Below are positions 10,907-23,551 of a stretch of 64,000 bases of DNA, piece after piece (position 1 is the stretch's first letter; each line of letters begins with the position of its first letter). The DNA comes from Poecilobothrus nobilitatus. Its lineage: Eukaryota > Arthropoda > Insecta > Diptera > Dolichopodidae. The notes under the pieces were generated by a model. That model searched no databases. It had not been told where the DNA came from and worked only from the letters and a program-made list of their open reading frames with translations. The DNA is taken from contig OX352772.1 in the NCBI GenBank assembly GCA_947095535.1, forward strand, positions 260,024,793 through 260,088,792. The letters run 5' to 3'. A program made the position numbers and the translations under genes.

Positions 10907-12229
10907 CGATTATTATTAAAATTTTTTATTAAATTATGAATTCTGACTCCAATATACTCCTTTCACTTCAAATTCGCCCTTTTTAACATTATATCTATCG
11001 TTTTTCAAAATCAAATTCGTACAAATTTTCAAAAACAATTTCGTCTTTTTTCAAAATCAAATTCGTCAAAACTTTCAAAATGAATTTCGTCCTAGTTTAG
11101 AAATTTAATTTTTTCTTTTATAAAAAAAATTGATTTTAAAAATAGACAAAATTAATTTTGAAAGTTTGGACGAATTTGATTTTGAAAAAAGATAAATATA
11201 TGTTAAAAAGAATACATTTGAAGTGAAGAGTATATATATATACATAGTTTTATAAAATAAGATTTATTACAACAGTCATAATTAAAATCATTTTTTAAAC
11301 GTTCATATAATTTATATTCTAAATCTTTTTCCGTACTAATTTTACTAAAATATTTATAAATTTTTTTTCCAAACTATCTAAATAACTTCTACATAAAATT
11401 TTCAATTAAAATACATTAGATTAAAATACATTTTTCATAGTCAAATTTCAATAAACAATTTAAAATGTTTTCGATTATTACTTTTTTATTTAATTTCAAA
11501 AAATTTCAATTAACAATTTAAAATAGTTCCGATTATTTTTTACCACTATGTACATTATGTATAAAATTAAACAAAGTTGCGCCTTTAAAAATACATTGCA
11601 ATTCAATTTCAAATATCCCTATACTTTTTATTATAACAACACATAGACACAGTAAAAAAGTTGCGCCTTTCAAAAAGCATTGTAAAAATACTAGCTAAAC
11701 AAAATTTTTTCTTCATTTTCTCCTTATATTAATTTAGATAACAGAATGGTTTTGAAACGAAGTAACATATATTTTACCTACTTTTACTAATGGTTTTTTT
11801 TTGTTTAGGTAGTAAAAAATGCATTAATATGTGTAAAAAAAGAGTGGCCCATCTTATTGTAATACATAATCTTCATTTCATATTTCATAATATTGTATTG
11901 TATTGAGTAATGAGTATTGTGTGGTTGACATTGACAATTGACATTTGTTTTTATATTTGTTTGTTTAAATCATAGGATCTCAAGATGGACAGTTTGAACA
12001 TTAAGAGATTTGGTGAAATTAGTGCTTTGGTAGTATGATTTTAAAGGGGCCCTTTGGCAGTAGCAAGGACCGAAGCGAACCCGCCGAAGTTATTGGGAGC
12101 ATGTATCACCGATCTTAGATTTTAAGTAGACTATATTATATTGGTTTGTATAGTGTTATGAAATTATCAAAAATATCCTATAGTATGTAGTGAAGGTTTA
12201 TGGTTTTGCGATAAAAATTGAAAAATGTT
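10907..12229. other. Non-coding stretch with an imperfect palindrome
   Basis: No gene seen. Positions 10,966-11,232 form an imperfect inverted repeat (TTCACTTCAAATTCG against ATACATTTGAAGTGAAG) whose arms contain repeated CAAATTCGT..AAAACTTTCAAAA units. Two GTTGCGCCTTT..AAAA..CATTG units occur near 11,576 and 11,660. GATTATGTATTACAATAAGATGG (complement of about 11,850-11,880) resembles 8467-8495 in inverted orientation. Confidence 0.6.
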
Positions 12230-14060
12230 AATTAAATGGAAAATTTTGAGAAAATGTTCAGAAATAGAAAAACTTAATGAATTTAATGAATACTACAGTA
12301 CTATTGGCGAAAAAATGGCAAAAAAATTGAAAATGTATACTTTCCTCAAATTAAAACGACAAAGCTATTTAAATTTCCACTGATTAACAAAGTTGAATGT
12401 ACAAAACTAATAAATGGTCTTTCTAATAGTACTTCAGCAGGCCCTGATAAGATATCTCCTTATATGTTTAAGATATGTAAAAATGATATTAATACAAGGT
12501 CATATGACAAAAATAATAAAAATCAAAAAATTATACCAATTTATAAAAACTCAGGTAATATAAATGATATAAATAATTGAATAGACCTATTTCAATTGCG
12601 TCATCATTTAGCAATTGTTGAATGTTAATTAATAAACAATAATTGATAATGTTAATTAATAAACAATTCACGTCATATTTAGAAAAAGAAAAATTAATAA
12701 CTCGAAAACAATATGGCTTTAGGGAACAATCGAACGCACAAGCAACATTATTTGATTGTGATTCTAAAATTCAACATGGAATTGACAATAACAAAAAAGT
12801 AGCAATATTTTCTTTGATTTAACGAAAGCTTTTGATTCTATTGATGGAAACACACTCTTAAAAATACTATATGAACTGGAAGTTAAAGGAAATGAATATT
12901 TATGGTTTAAAAGCTATTTGTCGAATCGTATGCAATATGCTGAGTATGAAGGAAAAAGTAGTTAAATGCAAAGTATCGATTATGGTGTTATACAAGGCGC
13001 TTGGCCCAACTTTGTTTACTTGCTATGTTAACGAACTACAGATCGTAGATTTATATGGAGATTCGTTCATGTATGTGGATGATCTAGCGATTGTTTATCA
13101 AGCTAGTTCATATAGCCAGTTGGAAAATGTAATGAATGAAGATTTATTGAAAATAAATTCCTGGATGAATAGACATAAATTAACAATAAACTCAAAGAAA
13201 ACCAAGTACATATTGTTTCAAAAAAGAACTACGTCCAATATTAACATTAAATTAAACAATTTTGAGATAGAAAAGGTAAAACATTATAAATATTTAGGTA
13301 AATTAAATATTAGATATTTAGGTTTAGGTATATTAGACGAAAAGTTAAATTGGGAACCGTAAATTTTTGAACAATTGAAAAAGAGAAGCAAAATTGCAGG
13401 AATATTTCGAGCGATCCGAGATAGAATTCCGTATAAAAGCAAACGTGAGTTATATTATAGCATGTACCACTCCATATTAACATACGCAATTCATTTTTGG
13501 GAAAATGCTTTTGGTGAAGATTTATCTCTGCTTCAAAGATTGCAAAATAAAGCCATCAAAAATTTATTTGGCTACAAAAGTAGAACGTCAACGCTGGGAA
13601 TACATAAAAAACTCAGAATTTTGCTAGTAAAAGATCTGGTAAAAAGTAAACTAGTTATCCAAACACACTTAATAATTAAAAATAAAATCAACACAAAATG
13701 TTAATATAATATTAAATAATGAATGTCATAATTATAATACTAGGCAAGTTGATAGTATAAGAATCATATCATCCAAAATAAGGTTCAACAATAACGATGC
13801 AATACATAATTTAGCATATAAAAATTATAATGATCTACCTGATAAATTAAAAGAAATCGATAACATAAATAAATTTAAAATTAAATAAAAAGCACATTAT
13901 TTAAATTTAATATGAAATATGTGAATAATAATAATATAAAAAAAAAGGTAAAGAAATAAAATAAATAATAATAATTTAAATTGTTAAATTAAGAAGTAAA
14001 TTTTAGCTTAAAAATTTTTAATAGAATAGAATTTCTGGTCATAAAAAAAAAAAAAAAAAA
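12230..14060 (+). mobile_element. Decayed non-LTR retrotransposon (LINE), reverse transcriptase region and 3' end
   Basis: Reverse transcriptase blocks occur in order: SAGPDKISPYMFK, NRPISI, RKQYGFR..SNAQATL, a damaged FDLTKAFDSIDG, the catalytic box YVDDLAIV (about 13,073), then the thumb KINSWMNRHKLTINSKKTKYILF and YLG. A C-terminal part (LQRLQNKAIKNLFGY; HNYNTRQ) and a poly-A tail (14,044-14,060) follow. The longest open parts are 12,871-13,362 and 13,375-13,704. Many shifts make it dead. The YNTRQ region suggests a CR1/Jockey-superfamily LINE; the exact clade is not certain. Confidence 0.75.
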
Positions 14061-14264
14061 TTATTAAACTAATTTTGTCGAATTTTTGCATACTAATTTT
14101 TATTACAATTTTTTGCACTGATTTGTATTGTTGTATATTGTATTTTGTATTTTGTATAATAATAATATACTCTACACGAGCGATCGGGCTCTTTGGAGAT
14201 GATGAGACAAAAAAAAAAAAAACAAAATGTACATTAACTTGGTTATTTTAAGCTATTTTAATTC

Positions 14265-15532
14265 TTTTTAGCACATTTCCAAAAAAATTTTGAAAAATGT
14301 GTTTATTAGTTTCACTCTGTCCGTCCGTCCGTCCGTCTGTTTACAAAACTTCTACACCGTTAAAGATAGAGAAAAAAAATTTTAACCATGGGTAGGTCTC
14401 GTAAAAAAAATAATTTTGTGGAACAACTTTTTCATGTAGCCCCTCCCATTACGGGGCTACACCCCCTCAAACTTTGAAAAAGCCTTATTTTTAAATACAT
14501 ATATCTTATGTTCTGCTTAAGATTTTTTCAATCTGAAAACGTCATTCGACAGGTATTTCTTTTATCTTTGTAAATTAATATCAAAATTATACAATTTTTT
14601 TAAATTTAGTATTTAAATTTACCGATATGAGAAATCCAAATTTTGCATGATTTTTCTACTTTCATAATTCCGGCACGCTTTTAGATAGAGGCTTAAAATT
14701 TTGAGGCAAGAAAGAACTTTTACAATTAGTATAAGTTTGCTCAGAAAATTTTTTTAGACCACCCTCTGTTTATGAGATATGAGGGCTTATAAATTGAAAA
14801 TTTGCTATTTTTAAACACCTGTAACTTAGGAACCTGTACACATTTTCCTTCTGCAAGATATAAAATTTAAAGCTACAGTAATATATTTTAATGTGCGTTA
14901 AAGGTTTGTTTTAGTTGTAAAAGGTTCCAAAGTTTCAGCTCTTCAAAATTGCGAAAAAGTCCCATTTTCAGATGTATATATCTCAGGTCCTGCGTAATAG
15001 TTTTACAATCTAAAACCGCTAGAAGATCGAAAATTTTATTATCTATATAAAACAATATCAAAATTATGTAATATTTTGTAATTTACCATTTAAATTTACC
15101 GTTATGGGAAAACCATATTTTGCATGAAATTTCTTTTTTCATAACTCCGGCACGTCTTTAGATAGAAACCTGAAATTTTAAGACAAGAAAGAACTTTTAG
15201 AATTAGTATAAGTTTCCTCAGAAAATTTTTTGGTGGCACCCCCTCTTTAAGAGTTATTACGCCTCAAAAATTGAAAATTTGCAATTTTTGGACACCTGTA
15301 ACTTAGGCACCTGTAAACATTTTTCTTCGGCAAGACATGAAAATTAAAGGTTCAATAATATATTTTTACGCGTGTTAACGGCTTTTCTTAGTTATATAGG
15401 GTTCCGGATTTACGGCCCCTCAAAATTTCAAAAATGTCCTATTTTCACGTTTTTTCTTATTACATGAAATTTTCAAATTTTTGTGCAAGTCACAATTCTA
15501 AACAGTTTGTATTGAGTTTGGAAATGTGCGCT
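14265..15532 (-). mobile_element. Terminal-inverted-repeat element, copy R2
   Basis: The left end TTTTAGCACATTTCCAAA and right end TTTGGAAATGTGCGC mirror R1. A CGTCCGTCCGTCCGTCTG run lies at about 14,321. The rest matches R1 in reverse orientation, with an internally repeated unit of about 430 bp (AAACACCTGTAACTTAGG.ACCTGTA occurs near 14,813 and 15,291). No coding capacity. Confidence 0.65.
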
Positions 15533-15914
15533 TTTAAAAACCGTTGGTTTACATTCTACCTTGTTTAGTTCTTTTTTAAAACATAAAACAGGTGTATTTT
15601 GTGCGGGGTCGTATGTATAAAATCGTGACTAAAATGACTAATGAACTTAATCATGAACTTGATTGGAATTCAGAATTAAATACATACAAAATGAAAAAAA
15701 AATTAATAAAGAATTTTTGTAAAATTACTTTCATTTATGCAAACTTGAGGTATGTTATTGGCAACTAATACTATATATAATGCAAATAATTAAATAAATA
15801 CAAAATAAAAAAAAACCTTTTGGGATAAATGTATAATATTAAAATCATATTATTAATTTTACTAAAACTAAACTTTTAGAAAAACTAAAATATTTTAAAT
15901 ATGTGTAGAGTGTG

Positions 15915-16030
15915 AAGCAATATCTTCTTTGTTTATCCATGAATCATGCTTTTTATCAAAACCAAGGCATCTAACTAAAACATGATTTCCCTTTTTTTTT
16001 TTAAATTAAGTAATAAAAATAGAAGGAGTA
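15915..16030 (-). pseudogene. Polinton integrase, C-terminal chromodomain scrap
   Basis: The minus strand reads KKGNHVLVRCLGFDKKHDSWIN, nearly the same as the end of the integrase in element A (32,100-32,186). Only the last 35 or so codons remain. Confidence 0.65.
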
Positions 16031-16059
16031 CATCTCAAAATAAAAACGATGTTATGTTT

Positions 16060-16420
16060 AGTAAATAAACAGAAAAATATAAAGTATTACGAATCAAAAG
16101 GTGTTCAAACTCGTCCTAAACCATTTTACGCGATGCAGAAACTCAGTCGGAACATATACAAACATTTTGGCATGCATTTTCTCATATAGGAGATTTATAA
16201 AAAGGAACTACTTGACGAAGACGAAGTATTTATTGATGATGAAAAAGAAGAGAAATATATTCAAAAGCAATCTCATATATTCAAAATCTCATATATTCAA
16301 TTCAAAAGTATCTTTAGACAGTCCAAGTTCACCTCAAAAAAAAGAAAATACTATAAATAGTAATTGCAAAATCAAAACTATGTTCCTCTACTATTTCATT
16401 ATAATAGACGGGCTTCAAAA
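16060..16420 (+). pseudogene. Polinton GDIIT-type protein scrap
   Basis: The segment with GVQTRP.PFYADAETQSE parallels the P2 copy near 39,330-39,380 (CAKPIYIDAETQS), and SPSSPQKKENTIN parallels its PSPPTKKEKTIN. Frames are broken. It lies next to the integrase scrap, so this is a rearranged leftover of another A-lineage Polinton. Confidence 0.5.
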
Positions 16421-16836
16421 TAAAAAAAAAATTAATTTAGTCCTAGGATACTACAAGGATACTACAAATAAAATAAATGTTTGGTGGTTAGATAGAACAT
16501 AGTATATTACATTAAGAATATACAAATTAGTTTTAGGAATTAGGTTAGAACTTTGTTAAGGTTAATAGAGTAAGTTTTAAGTTGAAGTATAAGTAAGATG
16601 TAATAATGATTTTTTTCAAATTTTTCACCAATAATTAAAACTAAAAAATATGTATGCTTAATATGTCATCATAAATATAAAAATATTATAAAAAAAATTA
16701 AAATATTGATGAAAATTAACAAAGAAAATACTATTATTTACATGTTAATCTTCATATTAATAAAAATAAATAAAAATATATATTTTGTAAACTTCTTATG
16801 ATAAAAAATGTAAGAATTTTAAATTGCAAATAAAAG
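16421..16836. other. Non-coding AT-rich stretch
   Basis: Nothing recognisable; A/T-rich simple sequence. Confidence 0.5.
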
Positions 16837-17079
16837 TTGAAAAATAAAGAAAGAGATAGGTTCATTTTGGCAGATGACTTTAACGCCAAACATTTCAACT
16901 GGAGTTCTAGATTAACCTCAACAAGAGGAAGAGAGTTAAGAAAAGCTATTAGAGAGTTGGTTTGTCATTTTCATTCAATGGGCAAACTAACTTATTGGCC
17001 TACTGATACAAATAAAATATGGGATTTCTATACATCCATTTCTTTCACTTTAAAAATTTCTTTTGATTACTGTTGTTAA
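16837..17079 (+). pseudogene. Jockey-type endonuclease fragment
   Basis: Reads ADDFNAKHFNWSSRLT, then RGRELRKAI and LTYWPTDTNKI. This is the APE-type endonuclease core (GDFNAKH..W.SR) of Jockey LINEs and parallels the better copy near 35,700-35,830 (minus). The catalytic GD is AD here. Fragment only. Confidence 0.7.
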
Positions 17080-18278
17080 TGGTGTTAAATTCATTTAATA
17101 ACTTTTATTTTTTTGTTATCACTACCGTACCTTCTCCTTTACCTTGCTTGGTTGACTTGATAGTATCATTTTTCCGGTTGTATTCTCCGTGTTAAAGAAA
17201 ATGTTTGCGCTTTCTTTTAAATTATTTGGTTCCTGTGTAAATAATTCCTCCATTTCTTGTGTAGAAAAAATATTCTTAGGGTTATAATTTTCTGATTGGA
17301 AATTCATCTTCTAGTGAACTGGTTCTTGTTCTGTTTGATTTCTGACTAATAACTTTTTAGGGCAATATTGTACTATTTATAGTAGTTATTACAGTTTAAA
17401 TTATAATTATTTATCATTCAAATACAATAAAACAGAAATTTTATTATATTTTAGTATTTTCCTTTGCCTATGTTTAATTGATTGAAGTATGAGAAAAACC
17501 GTTAAAAAATAACGAAATTTTTCTTTTAAAAACAATACATTAAAAAGTTGATAATTTTTAATTCAAATTTAACTTTATTTGTTAAATATTTTTGTACTTG
17601 TTGAACATTTTATTATTTGTTAAACAACTTTTTTATTTGTTGAACATTTATTGTAAACTTTATGAAAAGTTTTAACCGCAAATTTTAATTCAAAAATTTT
17701 TTTTATCTATTTTCCTTTAACTATAATCAATTGTAATATGTGAAAAATCGTTAAAATGTTTAGTAATGATCTTGAAATTTAATATCTACTCTTAGTCATA
17801 CTGAAAGACATTAGGGTGATCTTATAATATTTTAACTGTCTTTTTATTTTAAAAACTAGTAGGGGGATAATATTTCAAAATAGTTATTTTGAAATTTTTT
17901 ATATACATAATTTACAGAAAAACTCTCTTTTGTTTTAAAACTATAGTAGGAGGATAAATTTTGAAGTAGTTATACTAAAGTTTAACCTTTTTTTACTCTT
18001 TCATATTAAATTGACTTTTTTTATTCCTTTTCATATTAAACTGACTTTTTTTTTATTTCCTTTCATATTAAACTAATCTATTCTTTTTTATTTTCACCAC
18101 TTTTTTTACTTTTTCATATTAAACTGACATCTTTTATTCCTTTTCATATTAAACTGATCTTTTCACCCATTTTTTTATTTTTTATTTATTTCCTAACAAA
18201 TACTGATATCTAGTAATATCAATAACAATTCCTGTTAACTATCCATTAAAAATCATTTCAAGACATTTTATTCTCAAG
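17080..18278. repeat. Non-coding stretch with degenerate tandem repeats
   Basis: No gene seen. Positions 17,998-18,165 hold about five units of CTTTTTCATATTAAACTGA with T-rich spacers. Two larger, looser repeats (TTGTTAAACATTTTT... and AAACTAGTAGGGGGATAA / AAACTATAGTAGGAGGATAA, 17,850-17,960) are also present. Confidence 0.55.
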
Positions 18279-18532
18279 ACACGTAGGCCAAGAAGTTAGC
18301 AAACCAACTTATTGGCCTACTGATACAAAATTCCAGATCTACTGGATTTTTTATAACAAAAAAATATCGCCAAACTTCATTAGCCTAGAAGATAATCAAG
18401 ATCTAGACTCAAACCATTCTGCTGAGGTACTGAACCTGAACGAAAAGATTGTCGAAAAACTATCAAAAGCTTTAAGCTTTCCCGGTAAAGATATGGCGGT
18501 GCAAATGGCGGAGCTTTTAATCAGCAAAGCTT
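18279..18532 (+). pseudogene. Jockey LINE fragment forming the left flank of Polinton A
   Basis: Reads TYWPTDT, then KKISPNFISLEDNQDLDSNH, AEVLNLNEK and finally LLISKA, where it stops at CAAAGCTT (18,525-18,532). The right flank of Polinton A starts with the same CAAAGCTT and continues YELLLKSVKPLIESKNIIPN, the next part of a Jockey reverse transcriptase. The endonuclease-to-transcriptase interval is mostly missing. Confidence 0.65.
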
Positions 18533-19060
18533 ACCATTATTTAAAGATTTATTTTTATTAATAAAAGTTTTATTGATCTTGGAACTTAAGTTTAAACTTG
18601 ATTTAATGTTTATATAAAAAATTTAAAAAAGTTTTTAAAGCTGGATTAAAAATTGTAGAATTATTATTATCTTTGAGAAGCTTAATAATTTTTATTATAA
18701 AAAAATTTTCTTGATTATGGAACTTAAGTTTAAACTTGATTTAATGTTTATATAAAAAAAGTTTTTAAAGCTGGATTAAAATTTAGTATTATCTTTGAGA
18801 AGCTTTAAAATTGCTAAATATTTAGATAAATTCAACAACTTCAATATGGAAAGTTTTTAAAGTTTGGTTTGAATACTTCATTAAAAAATTTAAGGTTTTA
18901 AAAGCTTGATTTAAAATTGATGAATTATTATGATCTTTGAGAAGCTTTATAGTTAAATTAAAAGTACTAATATTTTAAACTAGAGTGAAGATATGAAAAG
19001 TTTTTTAAAGTTTGGTTATTATAAATCCAAGTATTCTTAATACTGTAAAATTTGTGTTCA
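18533..19060. repeat. Left terminal inverted repeat of Polinton A
   Basis: Contains about 2.5 tandem units built around AAGTTTAAACTTGATTTAATG, AGTTTTTAAAGCTGGATTAAA and ATCTTTGAGAAGCTT. The stretch from about 18,596 is almost identical, in inverted orientation, to the sequence ending at 33,720. The outermost 60 bp are an extra partial unit not present on the right. Confidence 0.85.
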
Positions 19061-19224
19061 AAAAGTTATTTTTATAAGTAAAAAACAGTTTGCATTTCAT
19101 AATAAAAGTTTGTTTTGTTTTTTCATTAAAAACTATACTAATAATTTTAATTATAAATTTCCTTAAATTAAGCTTGCATTAGTTACAAAATGTCTACAAT
19201 AATTACAATAAAGTTTATATAAAT

Positions 19225-22200
19225 TAATTTAATTTACAATGACCCCATGCAAGGGTATGAATTTTATCATGTAATCTATCTATCTAAAGAACTTAAAGCT
19301 ATTTTATTTAAGTTTTGAGTGTAAATTACATGTAAATATGATTTAAAATTAATTCATTTCTCTATATATAATTTTATTTTTTAATAGACAGTCTTTAGAA
19401 TTATTTAAATTTAGGTCATTTACAACATATTTTTTCACACCTTTTGCCTTTTTTACCTGATCACCCTGAACCGATTCAAGGTAATACATTTTTGATCTTA
19501 AACCAATAAATTCAGAAACAATTCTACCGTTGAATTTATTTAATAAAGGGAATTTGTATGGGTTTTCAGGAGTATAATCAGAAGTATCAAAATGTATGGC
19601 TAAATCTTTATGTATATCAGAATAAAAATCATCTGTTTGTATAGTATAAATGAAACTGTCGGTATCAGTATAATTTAAATAAACTCTATTACCATATTTT
19701 CGTTTAATATAATTATAGTGAAAATCATACATTAGAATTTTGGATTGTTCTAACACACAGAAACCTAAATATATCGGTTTGTTATAAAGAACTTGGGATT
19801 TATTAAGTTGAATTGCAATTAAATTTTCAGCAAATCTAGATGAACTATGGTAATTAGGTTTTGCTATTAGAGCTCAAGCACCCGAATGTCTCTCTTCACT
19901 TTCCCATGAAGTAGCTATTTTCACATTGACTCTCTTGTCAACATTCTCCATAGTTTTAACATTCTCCATAGCATGAACTTTTTGAAGTACTATACCATTT
20001 TGAAGGCATTGTTTTAAATTTCGGTAATGAATAGCATATTTATATTTATTATTTAGATCAAGCAACAATTTTCGTATTTTGCTACCGATCGGAATTTTAT
20101 TTTCTGCACAAAACGGAAAATCATTATGCAGATCATGAAGATTCTGTGGTTATTCTAAATCTACTTCTAAAACATACCCTATTTCCGAATCATCTGGAAT
20201 TTCTATTACATTAATACTATCGGGATTGTCAACCCACTGAAAACTTTTATATGGTACATATTGAGACATTGCCCAGCCATATAAATTATTTGCATCTAAA
20301 TAAACAATATATGTTGAATTTTCTTCTTTTTTATAATATTCCCCCATATATTTATTGTTGGCTTTTGAATGTCTTAAGGAACATTGACTAATACCACCAC
20401 GTATTCCTTTTTGGAAAAAATTGTACATATTAATATCAGTTAATAACTCTAACTCAACACCTGTATATTTTAACATAGCAGCCCAAGTAAGGCCCGGTGC
20501 AGTGTAAAAATTAGTAGGATTTAGTTCATAAATTTTTCTACATATTTTTCGGAAATTTTCAAAAACATCTGTCAATATTAACACATCAGTTTTTAAGTAT
20601 ATTTTCATGTAATCCGCGAGATTTTTACAATTAAATGTGTGCCATACGGTAGTTGCGTGATTATAGTCAGTATTAGAACAAGCGGTATTTGTCATTCGGT
20701 TCTTAAATGCTTCCTGATGTGGTAAACATTCCTCATAAAGTTTTTCTATCGAATCAATGTATTCATACGGGTAAACTCCTTTCCGTCTCATTAATTCAAA
20801 TTTTTCCTCAGAATCAAATGCTTTTCTGACGTGTTCTACATTCTCTTTATTTAAATTCCTACATAATGATTCAAGGCTTGAGGGCATAAATCTAAAATTA
20901 TCAAGAAAACGTAAATAAAAATGATTGTCTCCGTCAAGACTAATTTGTTTGGTCAGTGAAATGTAAAGTTCTTTATTTAAAGGTAATACAGCAATATTAC
21001 CTTTAATTTCATTCAAGGCCCTAAACAATAAATGACAATCGTATTTTGAAAAATTATGGAAAAATATAGGAAAAAAATTAGGTCGTCTATATAATATGTT
21101 ACATGAAAAATGTGCAGGGCCTCTATATCTACCTGAAAAATGACAATGATCTCTTACTCTATCAATATAGTCTAAAGACTTACTACAAATGTGACAATTC
21201 CTCTCTGTTAATTGGTGTAATTCTTCGTCCAATGTTAGATTTGCCATTGATTTCGGTGCCATGTGATGATTTTGAAATATGTTTGTGCATTTATTTACCA
21301 ACGATGTTATAAACTCCTTAGCACAATCAACTCCTACAAACTCCTCATAACCACTCAAAGAATCATCGAAAGTACATTTAAAATAATATGAAAATGCTAT
21401 TGGTACATGCATATATATATATATAGTTGATGAAATTTCTGGATTAGGGTTACATGTGGAAATTGGTGATAAAATACTTTCAGCATCAGCATAAATCACA
21501 AAAGGAGCTTCCATTTGTTGTTAGTAATTTTTATATATTAGAGTGTTGTTGTCTTCAGTAGGAAGTATCGCAACAATTTTCTTACACTCCTCCTTGTGTA
21601 TAGTAAGCTGTTGAGAATCATAGAAATGTTGCAAACAAGAATTACATATGTATATTTGATGTTCATGATATGTTATAGAATTCCGTAATAACTTTGAGAT
21701 ATGCTTTATATAAACAAAATGGAAGTTCTCATCTTTTTCAAGTAATAGTAGATTTACATGATTTAGTTTTTCTTCTTTGTTTATATAAAAAGGTCCAACA
21801 ATTTGATGTTCTGCATTCTTATACTCCAATCCAAAAACATTAATGCTTATATCATCATTAATTTCTTCAAAAATACGTAATTCGCTTAACTGTGCTGGAA
21901 ATGACATACCCTCAAAATGCAGTTGACGTACATAACCATATTCTAAATCAACAGTTGGGGATGTTATATCACTAATTTTATACGATGATGTTTCATATTC
22001 ACTAGATTGTGATGCAAGTCGTTGCATAGCTGATATCATACTCCACTTGAAACAGTATACGTCTTCATTTCGTACATTTATACAGGCTCTCCTTCTAAAA
22101 ATTGATCTTGGGAGAGCGATATATGATGATCCACGGATTGGTTGATATTTATTTATATTTATTTCAACCCGGAAAATTTGTATTATCGCCCAACCACCAT

Positions 22201-22680
22201 CTTTTTCCTGAAATTCTTCAGCTTGTTGTTGGATCTTCTCTGTTATATTATCATATATAGAAGAAAGATCATCCGCACGTGTAGCAATTTTCATTTGGGT
22301 TTGAAAAGATTTGGTTGATAAACTTTCTGTATCATCATCAATCGGCTTTATATAATCTCCAAAGAGTTCAAGATTGAATTTTATAGCATTATGCTTTCTT
22401 ACTGAGCATTGTAGTGTAGTAACTCAATAATCTCATGTTTGATACAATCGAGAAACTTTCTGGGATTTAAAATAGCTTCATTTTCATTATCGCGCAGGTA
22501 TGTTTCCAATCTACCATCAAAAGACTGGTTAATTTTCCGTAAATTTTTAGTAAGATGTTCAGCTGAATTCATTTTATGTGAATTTGTACGCAGATGTGCA
22601 GCTTGGAACTTTTTAGAGATGTATTTTCCACAGGGGGTGCAAAACAAATCTTCTTTTTCAGCATTATGTACCAATTTCAC
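19225..22680 (-). pseudogene. polB: Protein-primed family B DNA polymerase of Polinton A
   Basis: N-terminal C2H2 finger (CTPCGKYISKKFQAAHLRTNSH), GWAI..IFRV.ININKYQP..GSSYI, a second CxxC..H region, FVIYADAES (exonuclease I), a treble-clef CHICSKSLDYIDRVRDHCH, HNFSKYDCH, YLDANNLYGWAMSQ (palm motif A) and YTDTDS (motif C) appear in order. The C-terminus with LAWGH lies near 19,225. Lesions: one base missing near 22,400, TAA at 21,521, TAA at 20,150, TGA near 19,875, and a deletion near 19,900-20,000 that removes palm motif B. It would copy the element from a terminal-protein primer; this copy cannot be active. The first two lesions also occur in the duplicated copy. Confidence 0.85.
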
Positions 22681-23551
22681 AAGCTAATTTTGATCTCTTG
22701 TTTTGTGAGTTCATTTTTTTTGTTTTTGTTTTTATAAAAAATAACTTTATGTTATGCTATTAATATAACTTTATATAATGAATCGATTTTAAATTACACA
22801 AATTCTTTTATGCTTTTTTGAAATTGTTATAATGGATTTATTAAGATTTAAAAATAATACAGTAAGTATGTCATAATGTTAATTTTTAAGATTTTTTTAT
22901 GTAATTCATATATGTATACATAAACTATAAAAATAATACATTTGGAATATTTTTATTTCACTTGAAATTAATTAATAAAATAAAAGCGGAATTCATAAAT
23001 CAATTTATAATAATAGAAAAATGTTACAAAAGTCCTTGACAACTTTTCAAATACTAGAACAATGTTGGATCATATTATATTGATATTGAATTTATTATAA
23101 ATTAAATTCTATGCTACAAATTTTAGGTGTGTTTTTAAAAATAAAATGAATAATGATTAAATAAATTAAATATAAATAAATGCAACAATGTAATGTATTT
23201 TTTTTTTTTTTCATTCTGTTAAAAATTAATTGTTGCATTGAAAATTCCATGTGTTATTGAATTATTATCTACTCACGATTATTTAATCAATATATATATA
23301 TTTTTTTTTTTTACAACATTGTATTATTAATTTTTTTTTATTTTTATATCAAGTTTGAGATGTGTCACGTATTGAAGTCAATGTTGAAAACGCAACTTGT
23401 AAGTTAATGAAAAGATTTATTGTTTTCACAAAAGAATTTATGAATAAATTTAGTTTAGTTCCTGGTTGCTATAAATAATAATTCAAGGTACATATGTGTC
23501 ATGCAATTATTTAAGAAATTACATGATAATTGACATAGTTCTATTGCATTA
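20908..23551. repeat. 2,644-bp tandem duplication, copy 1
   Basis: Identical by eye to 23,555-26,198 apart from three substitutions (near 21,186, 21,732 and 22,474), with all long homopolymers of equal length. The unit covers the N-terminal half of polB and its upstream non-coding DNA. A 3-base CGT lies at the junction. Confidence 0.9.
22681..23540. other. Non-coding AT-rich upstream region of polB
   Basis: No frame of note; several poly-T tracts and TA repeats. The same sequence recurs at 25,328-26,187 as part of the tandem duplication. Confidence 0.6.
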